Below are positions 1 to 9,133 of a DNA stretch of 64,000 nucleotides, piece after piece (within the stretch, counting starts at the first letter, position 1; the number at the start of each line of letters is the position of its first letter). The notes under the pieces were generated by a model. That model saw only the letters and a program-made list of their open reading frames with translations, searched no databases and was not told the origin of the DNA. This stretch comes from Hyphomicrobium sp. (GTDB taxonomy: Bacteria; Pseudomonadota; Alphaproteobacteria; Rhizobiales; Hyphomicrobiaceae). The stretch spans positions 1 to 64,000 of the forward strand of contig PERL01000015.1 of the NCBI GenBank assembly GCA_002928735.1. Reading direction: 5' to 3'. Both the position numbers and the translations under genes were made by a program.

Positions 1-31
1 CGAATAGTTCAACGCGACGAGCGCGGCCCGT

Positions 32-676
32 TCAGTCCTTCTTGGGCAATTCCGTCAGCGCCGCCTCAACGCGGTTGCGGGCGCGCAACTTTTGAAGAAC
101 GCTCGTCATGTAATGTTTGACGGTCTTTTCGCTGAGCGCGAGCTTGCGGGCAATTTCCTTGTTCGTCGCGCCGAGCTTCAATTCGACCAGGATTTGCTCC
201 TCGCGTGCTGTGAGTTGAACGGCGGGTTCACGCGATGCACTTTTGGCCGAGGGGCTGCGGTTTTTCGAGAGCAACCGGGCGGCCAAATTTGGTGTGATGT
301 AGGTTTCCCCGATGCTGACCGCCTTTAACGTGGCCACCAGATCTGCTCCGGATATCCCCTTCAACACATAGCCAGCTACGCCGGTCGACATAGCGGCAAT
401 CACGTCGTCCTCGCGCTCGGAGACCGTGAGGATGATGACCTTGATCGCAGGCTGAGATGTGCAAATCCGATTTGCGGCGTCCAATCCGCCGCCCGGCATG
501 GAGAGATCGACCAGCATCATCTGTGGTTGATGGACTTGCGCAATACGAACGGCATCATCGGCGCAGCCGCCGGTGGCAACAACGTCGAAATCGGAACAGT
601 TGGTCAGAGTCGCGACCACGCCATCCCGCATTAAGGGGTGATCGTCAATCACAGCAATTGAGATCTTCTGGGCCAT
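32..676 (-). CDS. NarL/FixJ-family response regulator
   Basis: This is a DNA-binding response regulator of 214 residues, the output half of a two-component system. Residues 1-120 form a receiver domain with the acidic pair at D11-D12, the phosphoacceptor at D57 (in MLVDLSMP) and the conserved lysine in YVLKG near residue 105. Residues about 150-208 are a LuxR-type helix-turn-helix (LTAREEQILVELKLGATNKE, then a recognition helix around SEKTVKHY). The start codon lies two bases after the stop of the histidine kinase, so the pair is one operon and the two proteins are presumably cognate. The regulon cannot be read from the sequence. The type II secretion genes begin next door, but nothing ties them to this system. 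Confidence 0.93.
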   Translation of the reverse strand: MAQKISIAVIDDHPLMRDGVVATLTNCSDFDVVATGGCADDAVRIAQVHQPQMMLVDLSMPGGGLDAANRICTSQPAIKVIILTVSEREDDVIAAMSTGVAGYVLKGISGADLVATLKAVSIGETYITPNLAARLLSKNRSPSAKSASREPAVQLTAREEQILVELKLGATNKEIARKLALSEKTVKHYMTSVLQKLRARNRVEAALTELPKKD

Positions 677-678
677 GT

Positions 679-2178
679 TTAGAGATGTAACGCTTTGGCG
701 GGAATGACCAGCCTAATCGTCGTTCCTTCGCCAGGTTTGCTGATGATTTCGAACTGACCGCCCAACACCTCGATCCGGTGACGCAAGCCGACCAGTCCCA
801 GACGTGCTTTGCTGCAACCTTCGCGGGGATCGAAACCTGGGCCGCGGTCGCAGATCTCAACAACGAGTTGGCCATCGCATCGGCTCGAGCGAACTTCGAG
901 ACCGAGCCCGTTGGCGTGCCGCAGTCCGTTGCTCAAGCCTTCCTGTACGAAGCGGAATAGGCAGACTGTCCACGGCATCGGGAGGGTGTCGGGTAGGCCG
1001 GCGAGGTTGCACACCACATCGGTTTGCGTTGCTGCTACGAATGAATTGACGGCGGCCCCAATTGCATCGGCGGGAGCGTGATCCTGTAGTTCCGGCAGGG
1101 CCAAACCCGTCGAAATGCTGCGGATTTCCTGCAAGGCACTTGCCGTGGCCGACCGTACGGTATCGAGTGCTTTCAGGCTGCGCATTGTGCCAGGCGAGGG
1201 TGATGCGGGACCCGCCGTAGCGGGGGCGATGTCGTCAACCCGCAGAAGAGCCAGAGCGAGGAACTGTGCTGGGCCGTCATGCAAATCGGCGCTGATGCGG
1301 CGAAGGAAATCTTCGTTGATCTCGATCCCTTTTTGATGCGCATCGTGCAGCTGATTTTGCAGGAGCGTGTTTTGCGCGTTCAATCCTACTTGGGCATCGT
1401 AGCGGTCACGCAGATCCTTGTTCTGCGCCTTGATCATTTCGCTGGCGTGATGAATGAGGTTGAACGTCAGGCTGAATATGAGCAGCGTGAAGATGACCAC
1501 GACCACCCAGGTATCCCGGCGGCCTTTCGATAACAGGTTGTCGAGCTCGTGCGGAGGTTCAACGTAGCCGGCGACAGCGATGACATCGTTAGTGCCCAAT
1601 TGATGCATGGGCGAATAAATTTTGTAGGCGCCTTGTGCATTGGCCGGGTGGCTGTCCAAGTGGGGAGAGCTTGTCCTGATCTGTTCGATTTCGACTTTGC
1701 CATCGAGCGCGGATTCTAGTTCTCGCGTGACCGGTTGAGCGGTGCCGATCTGGTCCCGGTCTCGCGCATATGCGACCACGCCGTCCCGGCGCCAAATTAC
1801 AATTCCGCTCAGTTTTTTGCTGATGGCTTTGTGTGTCAGCAGACTGTCGATGGCTTCGACTGACTTGGGTGACAGTTGGGGCTGTGTCGCGAGTTCCTGC
1901 ACCAGTGGCTCGATGGCGCTGTCCATGAACATGGCCGCTGAATGGGCAGAATGCTGCAGGATCGCGTCGGTGCTGCGCTGCGTGACCCACGTTCCAAACA
2001 GCGCCATGCCGATCAGCAGAACGAGCGCGGCGGAAACAACAAACGACGTGACGACATTGCCGAATTCGAATGGCTTCGGCTGAATGTCTGTGCGCGACGC
2101 ATCGCGCGACATGGTTGGACCATCGCTTTGGCGAAGTCCATCGATTTGGGCAGATAACGCCATACCCACTACGCCCAT
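679..2178 (-). CDS. NarL-type sensor histidine kinase (HisKA_3)
   Basis: This is a membrane sensor kinase of about 499 residues that should phosphorylate the adjacent response regulator. A first membrane helix lies near residues 41-63. An extracytoplasmic sensing segment of about 160 residues follows, then a second helix near 223-243 (VVVVIFTLLIFSLTF), a short coiled segment, the dimerisation box DLHDGPAQF with the phosphoacceptor histidine, and an ATPase domain with N box (EGLSNGLRHA), DRGPGFDP and a glycine-rich lid near GLVGLRHR. This is the architecture of the NarX/DegS/LiaS group. The start is uncertain: methionines at 2178, 2163 and 2112 are all possible and none has a clear ribosome site. 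The ligand is unknown, and the periplasmic part resembles no domain I can name. Confidence 0.9.
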   Translation of the reverse strand: MGVVGMALSAQIDGLRQSDGPTMSRDASRTDIQPKPFEFGNVVTSFVVSAALVLLIGMALFGTWVTQRSTDAILQHSAHSAAMFMDSAIEPLVQELATQPQLSPKSVEAIDSLLTHKAISKKLSGIVIWRRDGVVAYARDRDQIGTAQPVTRELESALDGKVEIEQIRTSSPHLDSHPANAQGAYKIYSPMHQLGTNDVIAVAGYVEPPHELDNLLSKGRRDTWVVVVIFTLLIFSLTFNLIHHASEMIKAQNKDLRDRYDAQVGLNAQNTLLQNQLHDAHQKGIEINEDFLRRISADLHDGPAQFLALALLRVDDIAPATAGPASPSPGTMRSLKALDTVRSATASALQEIRSISTGLALPELQDHAPADAIGAAVNSFVAATQTDVVCNLAGLPDTLPMPWTVCLFRFVQEGLSNGLRHANGLGLEVRSSRCDGQLVVEICDRGPGFDPREGCSKARLGLVGLRHRIEVLGGQFEIISKPGEGTTIRLVIPAKALHL

Positions 2179-2253
2179 GTCTGCATAATTAACTGATGTT
2201 TATCAAAATTTGTAGAAAAGAGTATTGCACGCAGAGGTGATATGTTCAATGCG

Positions 2254-2271
2254 GTTCAGTGCGATCTGAAC
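2254..2271. repeat. Small inverted repeat upstream of the kinase
   Basis: GTTCAG and CTGAAC flank a 6-base spacer, in the AT-rich 185-base gap between gspJ and the sensor kinase. It is not followed by a T-run on the minus strand, so it looks more like a possible operator than a terminator. Support is weak. Confidence 0.3.
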
Positions 2272-2363
2272 TTTAAATAAGGTGATACGTGAAGTTTGCG
2301 TTACGCAGCCCGCAATGACCGTCCGAAGTTTTTTCAGCGGAATTTTTAGGCACGCGGCGTGGG

Positions 2364-3005
2364 TCATCGTGCCATGCGCAATGCAATCAAATGTGACTGC
2401 CGGACGGGGCCATGACTCGCCGTTGATTGACCGGACTTTGGATGGTTAGCCGTTGAGATACTGAGCTCGACCAAGTCCGGCAGGCGCGCCGCTTTCGTCC
2501 ACTCCGATTGCCATTCGGATCGGCCCGTTTGAGATTTTTGCCCGAAATACCGCAATGACAGCATCTGCGTTGGCAGCAAGTCAATGACATGAGGCGTATA
2601 CGCATCGGCTGCGCCGCCGGCATAAGGGGTGAGAGAGATCACCAACTGGGACGCCGACGGATTGAGACCGAGATCGACAGTGTAGAGTCCTCCGCCGGCT
2701 GGCCCATCAGCGAATTCGGCGACGAAGCGGAGGCGATCTGGATATCCAGAAAAGGTCAACTCGGCCAGTCCGCTAGCGGGGGTATTAAAGATTGGTTGTG
2801 CCGACGCGAGGCGGTCTCTCACTGACGCGAGTGCGCGCTGTGCCGACGCGCGTTGTTCCAGATCAGCGGCAACTGAAAGAGATGTTCGGCCGAGGTTGAT
2901 CGCAAGTGGTGCCAAGGCAAATGTGACAGCGGCGATCGTGAGAACGACAAGCGCCTCTATCAAGGTGAAACCGCTCTCCGCGCCGGTGCCTTTCAAGTTC
3001 GTCAT
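2364..3005 (-). CDS. gspJ: Type II secretion minor pseudopilin GspJ-like
   Basis: This is a 213-residue minor pseudopilin of the type II secretion system, expected in the GspI-J-K tip complex of the periplasmic pseudopilus. The N-terminus has the prepilin signature: a short charged leader, then G|FTLIEALVVLTIAAV, with cleavage after the glycine and the conserved glutamate at mature position 5, running into a hydrophobic helix. The rest is a globular periplasmic domain. The start overlaps the gspI stop by four bases, so the two are translationally coupled. It is the last gene of the E-F-H-I-J run. Assignment as J rather than I or H rests on length (I and H homologues are nearer 130-145 residues) and order. 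Confidence 0.8.
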   Translation of the reverse strand: MTNLKGTGAESGFTLIEALVVLTIAAVTFALAPLAINLGRTSLSVAADLEQRASAQRALASVRDRLASAQPIFNTPASGLAELTFSGYPDRLRFVAEFADGPAGGGLYTVDLGLNPSASQLVISLTPYAGGAADAYTPHVIDLLPTQMLSLRYFGQKSQTGRSEWQSEWTKAARLPDLVELSISTANHPKSGQSTASHGPVRQSHLIALRMAR

Positions 3006-3391
3006 GGCGGTCTCACGGTTATCAGCGTCGTCAATGTGAGATCACGCTCGCGGCGAGCTGGCCCGTCGCGCCAAGTCACGCGCACGTCCATCCGCGCTAG
3101 TCCGACCGGGGCGGAATCCGTGCGGGTTGGATCGAGGCCGGAGACTGTCGTCGACCAGGCGTATCCATCGGGTGTTTGACCTGCCGGGGCGAGGTTTGCC
3201 TGCGGGCCCAACGCGATCGCTTCATCAAGGCGGCTTTGGGCGAGCGCCAGGGCTGCCGTCTCGCGGTCTGCCAGCCGGGCACCTTGTGTTCCCGTTTCCA
3301 GGGCCCGGTAAAACGTGCCGGCGGCCAACGCGAGGATCACCAGCGCAGCCAGTGTTTCAATGAGCGTGAAACCATCATCATGGCCGGGCAT
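3002..3391 (-). CDS. gspI: Type II secretion minor pseudopilin GspI-like
   Basis: This 129-residue minor pseudopilin has a prepilin leader (MPGHDDG|FTLIETLAALVIL) with the conserved glutamate at position 5 after cleavage, followed by a compact domain rich in short strands. GspI normally nucleates the pseudopilus tip with GspJ and GspK. The length and the position between gspH and gspJ fit GspI. It begins five bases after the gspH stop and overlaps gspJ by four bases, as expected within a tightly coupled operon. The prepilin peptidase encoded at 16.6 kb should process it. Confidence 0.82.
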   Translation of the reverse strand: MPGHDDGFTLIETLAALVILALAAGTFYRALETGTQGARLADRETAALALAQSRLDEAIALGPQANLAPAGQTPDGYAWSTTVSGLDPTRTDSAPVGLARMDVRVTWRDGPARRERDLTLTTLITVRPP

Positions 3392-3396
3392 GGCGG

Positions 3397-3831
3397 CTAT
3401 CTTTCGAAGGCGACGGAGGCGCGGCCTGTGAGCCAGTCGATGCCGAGACGCGCTTTGACGCGGCCGTGCTGCAGTCCGAAGTCGGCCGGCGTGGCGGTTC
3501 CATCGGGGCGAAATACAATGTGTTGCGGACCGCTTGCCGTCGAGAAGGTCATGCCCACCGGGAGGGCGACGATGTCGCCATCATCGGCGCGATAGCCCCG
3601 TGAATCGGGGTCGATGGAAAAACTTGCCGGCCGTCCGGATGTCATGGCGCGGCTCCGGGTTTGATCGATTTTGGCGATGATGGCCGATGTTGTGGTCTTG
3701 ATGGCGCGGTCGCTTCTCGAGCCCGTCAGCGCCGGGATCGCGACGACAAGTGCGACGGCGGCAATGACGAGGCTCGCGAGCAGCTCCAAAAGCGTGAAGC
3801 CGGCATCCGGTGTCGAGCGGGACAGCTTCAT
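3397..3831 (-). CDS. gspH: Type II secretion pseudopilin GspH-like
   Basis: This 144-residue pseudopilin has a type IV prepilin leader ending in DAG|FTLLELLASLVIA. The methylation and cleavage site is intact and the hydrophobic N-helix runs to about residue 30. The C-terminal part (DPDSRGYRADDGD, then IVFRPDGTATP) resembles the GspH/FimT fold of strand pairs. GspH is a minor pseudopilin linking tip and shaft. The gene overlaps gspF by four bases (ATGA) and is followed after five bases by gspI. Confidence 0.82.
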   Translation of the reverse strand: MKLSRSTPDAGFTLLELLASLVIAAVALVVAIPALTGSRSDRAIKTTTSAIIAKIDQTRSRAMTSGRPASFSIDPDSRGYRADDGDIVALPVGMTFSTASGPQHIVFRPDGTATPADFGLQHGRVKARLGIDWLTGRASVAFER

Positions 3832-5054
3832 TGTAGGACCAGGGTGTTGGCAGACAGGATCGCATTCATGACGGAAATGACGAGGAACCCGACGAAACCG
3901 CCGATGACGACAGTAAGAACCGGCGTCAGCAACGTCATGAATTTTTCCAGCCGGGTCTCGCAGGAGCGTTCATAGGCTTCGGCAACCTTGACCAGCATGT
4001 TTTCGAGCTGGCCGGTCTCCTCGCCGACGCGGGTGAGGCGTGGAAAGAGATCGGGGAATTCGCCGGACCGTTGCAGTTCCGTCGAGAGCGTGCGGCCTTG
4101 CTCGATGTCGCGCACGATGTTTGAGACGATCGCGGAGAGGAATCTGTTAGAGAGAACGCCGGATGAAATGCGCAGCGCTTCGGTGAGCGGGACCCCGTTG
4201 CGGATCAAAGCCGCGAGCGTGCGGGATAGCCGAGCCGTTTCAGACTGCTGGATGATCGCGCCAAAGAACGGAAGGCTGAGAATCTGCTGGTCAAAGGCCA
4301 TCCGGCCCGATGGGCTGAGCCACAAAAGGACGGCGGCGATGCCGCAGAACAGAATGCCGGCTGTGATCGGCACGCCGTACGTCGCGAGTGTTTCCGTGAT
4401 CCAGGAGAGTGCGCTGATCAATGGCGGAGGCGCGCTCCCTGCATCTTCGAACAGCGGCTTTAGGGCAGGCACCAGAACCGTTGCGATCACGGTGAGGGCG
4501 ATGATCGCGGCGGCAATGAGAACGGCAGGGTAGAGGAGTTGAGCGGCGAGTTTTGATGCTCGTGCGTTCGCCTGTTCGTAGTAGCGAGACAGGTCGGCGA
4601 GGATGCCGTCGAGATTGCCGGAGATTTCGCCGGCATGAATGAGACGGGTGACAAAGGGTGGGAAGGCGCCTTGATGGGCCGACATGGCCTCGGACAATGC
4701 TGCGCCCGATGTGACCCGGTCGAGAAGATCCGCTACCAATTTGCGCAGCGATGGCTTGATGGCTGGCTGCACAGCCATAATCCGGAGTGCTTCGTCGATT
4801 GGAAGATTGGCCGCGATGAGACCCGATAACTCGCGGAGAAAATCAGTCAGCGCGCTGGATGACAGCTTGCTGCCACCGCCGATTTCGCGCTGCCACCAGG
4901 GCAAAGCACCAGCGTCAGGCGCTTCCTCCAGTTCGATGGCGACTTCCGATTTTCGCGCGAGGGCTTGCAGCGCGTCCTGACGGCTTTCTACCCGCAACTC
5001 ACCTGCGCGCAGGGTGCCGGATCCGTCGTAGGCTCTATAGCGGTAGCGCGGCAT
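3828..5054 (-). CDS. gspF: Type II secretion inner-membrane platform protein GspF
   Basis: This is the polytopic inner-membrane platform protein of the T2SS that couples the GspE ATPase to pseudopilus assembly. The 408-residue length is standard. The N-terminus (MPRYRYRAYDGSGTLRAGEL) is typical of GspF. Two homologous T2SSF domains follow, at about residues 70-190 and 275-395, with membrane segments near 170-195 (AVLIAAAIIALTVIATVLV), 220-245 and the C-terminus (VLTVVIGGFVGFLVISVM). The glycine/glutamate motifs HAGEISGNLDG and RVGEETGQLENM mark the two repeats. The first codons overlap the end of gspE by 20 bases. Confidence 0.95.
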   Translation of the reverse strand: MPRYRYRAYDGSGTLRAGELRVESRQDALQALARKSEVAIELEEAPDAGALPWWQREIGGGSKLSSSALTDFLRELSGLIAANLPIDEALRIMAVQPAIKPSLRKLVADLLDRVTSGAALSEAMSAHQGAFPPFVTRLIHAGEISGNLDGILADLSRYYEQANARASKLAAQLLYPAVLIAAAIIALTVIATVLVPALKPLFEDAGSAPPPLISALSWITETLATYGVPITAGILFCGIAAVLLWLSPSGRMAFDQQILSLPFFGAIIQQSETARLSRTLAALIRNGVPLTEALRISSGVLSNRFLSAIVSNIVRDIEQGRTLSTELQRSGEFPDLFPRLTRVGEETGQLENMLVKVAEAYERSCETRLEKFMTLLTPVLTVVIGGFVGFLVISVMNAILSANTLVLQ

Positions 5055-6807
5055 CCGCAGCCCTCGTCACTCGCAAGACCTCTTGTAGGGTCGTTTCGCC
5101 ACTCATGACCTTGGCCATGCCATTTTGCAGCAAGGTTGTCATACCGCTCGCGACAGCGGCTGCTTCGATGCGGCTTTCGGGTGCGCCGGACGCCATCGTA
5201 TCGCGGACGCTGGAATTGACCGTCAGCAATTCGTAGATGGCTGTTCGTCCGCGGTATCCTGTGCCCTGGCAGTTTTCACAGCCGCGTGCGCTGCGGAGGT
5301 TGACTGGCGCTGCCGCATTCACGTCGCCAGCGAGACGTCGAATCCGTTCCGTCTCGACGGCTGAAGGCTGATCGTCTGTGGCACACGACGAACACAACGT
5401 GCGAACCAGTCGCTGGGCCAGCACACCCTTCAAGCTGGATGCGAGGAGATAATCTTCGACGCCCATGTCGAGGAGGCGTGTGATGGTGGCGGCGGCGCTG
5501 TTGGTGTGGATGGTGGAGAGAACGAGGTGTCCGGTCAGCGACGCGCGGATGGCGATTTCTGCCGTTTCAAGGTCGCGAATTTCGCCGACCATGATGATAT
5601 CGGGGTCTTGGCGCAGGATGGAGCGCAGGGTGGACGCGAAGGTGAGGCCGATTTTTGGATTAACGGCGATTTGGTTGACACCAGCGAGGCGGTATTCGAT
5701 CGGGTCCTCGACGGTGAAGAGCTTCCGATCGGCGCGGTTAAGCGATTTCAGGGCGGTGTAGAGCGTCGTCGATTTGCCGCTTCCCGTTGGACCGGTCACC
5801 AGAATGATGCCGTTGGGTTCGGCCAGCAAACGTTCAAATCCCTCCCGTTCCGCGCCGGTGAAACCCAGTTGCTGGAACTCAAGCGGAATGCTTTCGCGAT
5901 CGAAGATGCGTAGCACAATGCTTTCGCCGGTCATGGTCGGCATGGTCGAGACGCGCAGATCGATTTCGCGGCCGCGCGCGGTGAAGCGGATGCGCCCATC
6001 TTGGGGGAGGCGGCGCTCGGCAATGTTGATCCGGGCCATGATCTTGATGCGGGAGGTGAGTGCGGCGCGCAAGTTGACGGGTAGGGTCTCGGTCGTCTGC
6101 AAGGCGCCGTCGATGCGGTAGCGGACGGCGACACAGTCATCGCGGGGCTCAACGTGGATGTCGGAGGCGCGGCTCTCGACGGCGCGCTGTATGATGTCGT
6201 GGACAAGACGGATGACGGGTGCTTCGCTGGCGAGGTCCTCCAGACGGCGAACATCTTCTGTTCCAGCGTCATCGGACGGTTCTGCGCCTGGTTCCGAGGC
6301 TTGCTGGGGTGACGCGTTGCGGCCGTGGAGCCGCTCCAGGCAGCGTTCGATAGCGCCGGGCGGCGCCATATACAGCGTCAGGGGTTTTTCGACCTGGAAA
6401 GACAGAGCGTCGAGTGCGTCCGTTCGAAATGGATCGGCGACGGCGACTTCCAGCCGGCCTTCCTTTTCGGCAAGGAGAACGATGTGGTTCGCGGCAAGAA
6501 ATGTATGCGGAATGATATCCGAAGACAGGGCGATGACCGGCCATGCGCCGTCGGCGACGCGGGGAATTTTAAGGATTCCGGAGATCGTCTCGCACAGAAC
6601 TGTTTCGCTGACGAGGCCCAGGCGCGACAGGACGATATCAAGCCGTTCATTGGACTGTTCGGAGGCGCGTTCGGCGCGGCGGGCGGCCAACTCGTCCAAG
6701 CGGCCGGCTGCAACGAGACGCCGGCGCAATTCCGAGGTGAAATCCTCGCTGCGCGGGTTCGGCAACCGGTGTGGCTGTTGGTCGATGTCGGGTGGCATCG
6801 TTTTCAT
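5035..6807 (-). CDS. gspE: Type II secretion ATPase GspE
   Basis: This is the cytoplasmic hexameric ATPase that powers pseudopilus assembly. Of 590 residues, about 1-150 are the N1E/N2E region that docks to GspL. The catalytic core carries Walker A GPTGSGKST, an Asp box, a Walker B region near QDPDIIMVGEIRD and the His box TGHLVLSTIHTN. A four-cysteine zinc module near the C-terminus (LCSSC, then CENC) is typical of GspE and absent from many PilT-type ATPases. The start at 6807 faces gspL across a 177-base divergent gap, which presumably holds promoters for both halves of the system. A start three codons later is equally possible. Confidence 0.95.
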   Translation of the reverse strand: MKTMPPDIDQQPHRLPNPRSEDFTSELRRRLVAAGRLDELAARRAERASEQSNERLDIVLSRLGLVSETVLCETISGILKIPRVADGAWPVIALSSDIIPHTFLAANHIVLLAEKEGRLEVAVADPFRTDALDALSFQVEKPLTLYMAPPGAIERCLERLHGRNASPQQASEPGAEPSDDAGTEDVRRLEDLASEAPVIRLVHDIIQRAVESRASDIHVEPRDDCVAVRYRIDGALQTTETLPVNLRAALTSRIKIMARINIAERRLPQDGRIRFTARGREIDLRVSTMPTMTGESIVLRIFDRESIPLEFQQLGFTGAEREGFERLLAEPNGIILVTGPTGSGKSTTLYTALKSLNRADRKLFTVEDPIEYRLAGVNQIAVNPKIGLTFASTLRSILRQDPDIIMVGEIRDLETAEIAIRASLTGHLVLSTIHTNSAAATITRLLDMGVEDYLLASSLKGVLAQRLVRTLCSSCATDDQPSAVETERIRRLAGDVNAAAPVNLRSARGCENCQGTGYRGRTAIYELLTVNSSVRDTMASGAPESRIEAAAVASGMTTLLQNGMAKVMSGETTLQEVLRVTRAADAALPL

Positions 6808-6984
6808 TTCCGGGTCGCGAAAGCGACACTTGCTCAGCTAAACTGGGTGCCGCGCTCAATCTTACCATAGCGTGCTTTCCTGCGTGCGGCGCGTCTTCCG
6901 TTGGATTAACTTAAAGGTGAAGATGAGCGCGCAACAAGCCCCTCCCGGGCGATAGTCGGCAAGCGGTCAGGGACATCCGGCAGA

Positions 6985-8085
6985 ATGGTGATGCGTACTC
7001 CAAGCGCCGATATTTCAGCGTCTATCGCACGCGGCTTTGCGTGGTGGAGCGGCGAACTCAAATCGTTGCTGCCGCCGGGGTTGCGATCGGGCGACAGCCA
7101 GCCGAAGACCGATCTGGTGGTCATCGCTCAAAACGGCGAACTGACCGGGACGGTGCCCGCTTTGTCCGGCCTCGCTGATACGCAGAGTATCCTTGATGAC
7201 ATCGAACGGCGGTCGCGGCGGAGGCCATTGCGGGTACGGATCAGATTGCCACTCGCGGAGTGTCTCGTGCGGCCCATCACGGTCCCGCGCGCGGCGCTGG
7301 CCGATATCGTCCGCATTGCGGCGCTCGATCTGGAGCGCACGACGCCATTGCGCCGGCCGGACATTCATTCTGCCATTCTGGCTGGTGATGGCGGCCGTGG
7401 CCGTGGCCCGGTTACGGCGGAACACATCGTGGTCAAGCGCTCGAAAGTCGCCGCGCTGCAAGCTCAAATCACAGGTGTGGGCGCGGAGATTTCGGGGGCC
7501 GACTGCTTTCGGGCGGACCCCGCCGCCCCGCTTCCGGTCGATTTCCTGAATGACCGCGAGGGGCTATCCGATGGCGGCCCTGCGCCTGCTCTGTTCTCCG
7601 GCGGCCGGCTGGCCATGGCGGCGGCGGCGCTGGCTTTTGCGTCGCTTGCGATAGCAACACTCCGGCATGAAAGTGCGCTGCTCGGCTTGCAGGAGGAGAC
7701 AGCCGCGGTGCGCAGCCGTGTTCTCGCCGCGCGATCGCAGAGTGCGGATGGGGATAAGGCCGCATGGCCGGCATTCGCGCAGCTGAAATCGACCTATCCG
7801 CCTGTCGTCGAGATTCTGGAGGATCTCGCGCGCCGGTTGCCTGATACGGCCTATGTCACGCAGCTTCGCCTGGCGGATGGAACGGTGGAGTTGGGTGGCT
7901 TTGGACGTCCGGTGCGCTCACTGGCTCCCGAACTCGAGCAATCGCCCTTCATTGAGAGCGCTACCATCACGGCTCCAATTGTCACCGATGAAAAGCTGCA
8001 GAAGGAGCGGTTCGATCTGCGCTTGCGGCTCGCCCAAAAGACCCTCGAGTCGTCTGGATCGGCACCGGGGGAGCGCGCGCCATGA
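6985..8085 (+). CDS. gspL: Type II secretion protein GspL-like (PilN domain)
   Basis: This is a bitopic inner-membrane protein of about 366 residues that should recruit GspE and pair with GspM. The first 190 residues look like a cytoplasmic actin-like domain. One hydrophobic helix near residues 207-227 (LAMAAAALAFASLAIATL) crosses the membrane. The periplasmic part resembles the PilN/GspL ferredoxin-like fold (ILEDLARRLPDTAYVTQLRL). Sequence conservation in GspL is low, so the call leans on topology and the position before gspM. The start may be ATG 6985 or ATG 6991. The gene overlaps gspM by four bases. Confidence 0.75.
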   Translation: MVMRTPSADISASIARGFAWWSGELKSLLPPGLRSGDSQPKTDLVVIAQNGELTGTVPALSGLADTQSILDDIERRSRRRPLRVRIRLPLAECLVRPITVPRAALADIVRIAALDLERTTPLRRPDIHSAILAGDGGRGRGPVTAEHIVVKRSKVAALQAQITGVGAEISGADCFRADPAAPLPVDFLNDREGLSDGGPAPALFSGGRLAMAAAALAFASLAIATLRHESALLGLQEETAAVRSRVLAARSQSADGDKAAWPAFAQLKSTYPPVVEILEDLARRLPDTAYVTQLRLADGTVELGGFGRPVRSLAPELEQSPFIESATITAPIVTDEKLQKERFDLRLRLAQKTLESSGSAPGERAP

Positions 8086-8651
8086 CGTTTGATGGACCCG
8101 CCGGACGGATCCTCAGCAAGGCCGCTGCCGTGAGCCTTCTTCTCGGCGGCGTTTGGCTGGGCGCGGCTTTGTTTGTACTGCCATTGGTGACCCGGCTCAG
8201 TGATGCGTGCGAACAGATCGGACAGGAGCGGGTTTTACTTGGCCGCTTGTTGGAGGAAGCGCGCAGGCTCACGTCGCGAACGTCGGCGCAAACGGAAGAC
8301 GGAGATACGTCGGTTTTCTTGCCGGCGGGCAGCGATGCGGAAAAGATTTCAGCACTGCAAGCGCGGATCGAGCAGGTGGCAGCCGATACACAGGTGCAGC
8401 TGAAAAGCTTGCAACCTACCGGTGAGCAGACGCAAGGCTCGCTTCAAATCGTGGGACTTCGCGCGGTTGCGGGTGGTTCGATCGAGTCCCTGCAAGCGTT
8501 CCTGCATGCGATGGAGGCAGGGCGTCCTGGCCTGATCGTCACCACACTGGATATGGCGCCGCCTGCGCAAGAGCGCGAGACCAACGGCGAATTGGATATG
8601 CGCTTTTCTGTTTCCGGCGCAGTGCCTCTGCCGGATAGAGGTCAGCCATGA
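8082..8651 (+). CDS. gspM: Type II secretion protein GspM-like
   Basis: This 189-residue protein has a single N-terminal membrane helix at about residues 12-34 (AAAVSLLLGGVWLGAALFV), a coiled segment and a small periplasmic domain. That is the layout of GspM, the partner of GspL in the inner-membrane assembly platform. It overlaps both neighbours by four bases (ATGA), so gspL, gspM and the next gene are coupled. GspM is poorly conserved, so identification depends on topology and gene order. Confidence 0.68.
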   Translation: MTFDGPAGRILSKAAAVSLLLGGVWLGAALFVLPLVTRLSDACEQIGQERVLLGRLLEEARRLTSRTSAQTEDGDTSVFLPAGSDAEKISALQARIEQVAADTQVQLKSLQPTGEQTQGSLQIVGLRAVAGGSIESLQAFLHAMEAGRPGLIVTTLDMAPPAQERETNGELDMRFSVSGAVPLPDRGQP

Positions 8652-9133
8652 TCCGCGCCGCGGTGCGATTGGCGATGGGTGTTTTGGTGGTGGCAACAGC
8701 TGTTCTCGCCGTACGATCAGCCGTCGATGTCATCGATGTGTCCGTTATAGGCGGCAAAGAGGAACCCGGGGCAGGCGCCAGTACGACCAGCGTGATGATC
8801 GCGGGTGTGGCACCCATTGAGTCGCTGAGCGACACGCGGGAACGGCCGCTGTTTTCACCCAGCCGGAGACCTGAGTTGTCTAGCGTGCCGGCGCAGGACC
8901 AGGAGCCGGCGCCGGGGCTCACGTTGATCGGTCTCATGCGGCCAACGGGCAAGGATGCGCGGGCGCTTATCCGTATCGATGGTGATGGCAAAGCAGCGTG
9001 GGTCCGCGCCGGCGATGCCGTTGGTGGCGCTACCGTGCGCGACATTCAGCCCGGACTTGTCTTGCTGGACCGCGACGGGAGGTCAATCGAACTTCGGCTA
9101 CGGCCGACGCGCACCGCAGCTGAGACGCCTTAG
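8648..9133 (+). CDS. GspC/GspN-like periplasmic connector (HR domain)
   Basis: This 161-residue protein has one N-terminal membrane helix (residues 8-24) and a periplasmic domain that resembles the homology region of GspC: TRERPLFSPSRRP near residue 60, then an IG-x-ALI-x-DG-x-WVRAGDAV pattern and a closing LLDRDGRSIELRL. In other systems this domain touches the secretin periplasmic domains and links the inner platform to GspD. There is no PDZ domain, as in short GspC or GspN forms from alphaproteobacteria, so I cannot choose between the two names. The stop codon overlaps by four bases the stop of the convergent SCO1 fusion gene. Confidence 0.62.
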   Translation: MIRAAVRLAMGVLVVATAVLAVRSAVDVIDVSVIGGKEEPGAGASTTSVMIAGVAPIESLSDTRERPLFSPSRRPELSSVPAQDQEPAPGLTLIGLMRPTGKDARALIRIDGDGKAAWVRAGDAVGGATVRDIQPGLVLLDRDGRSIELRLRPTRTAAETP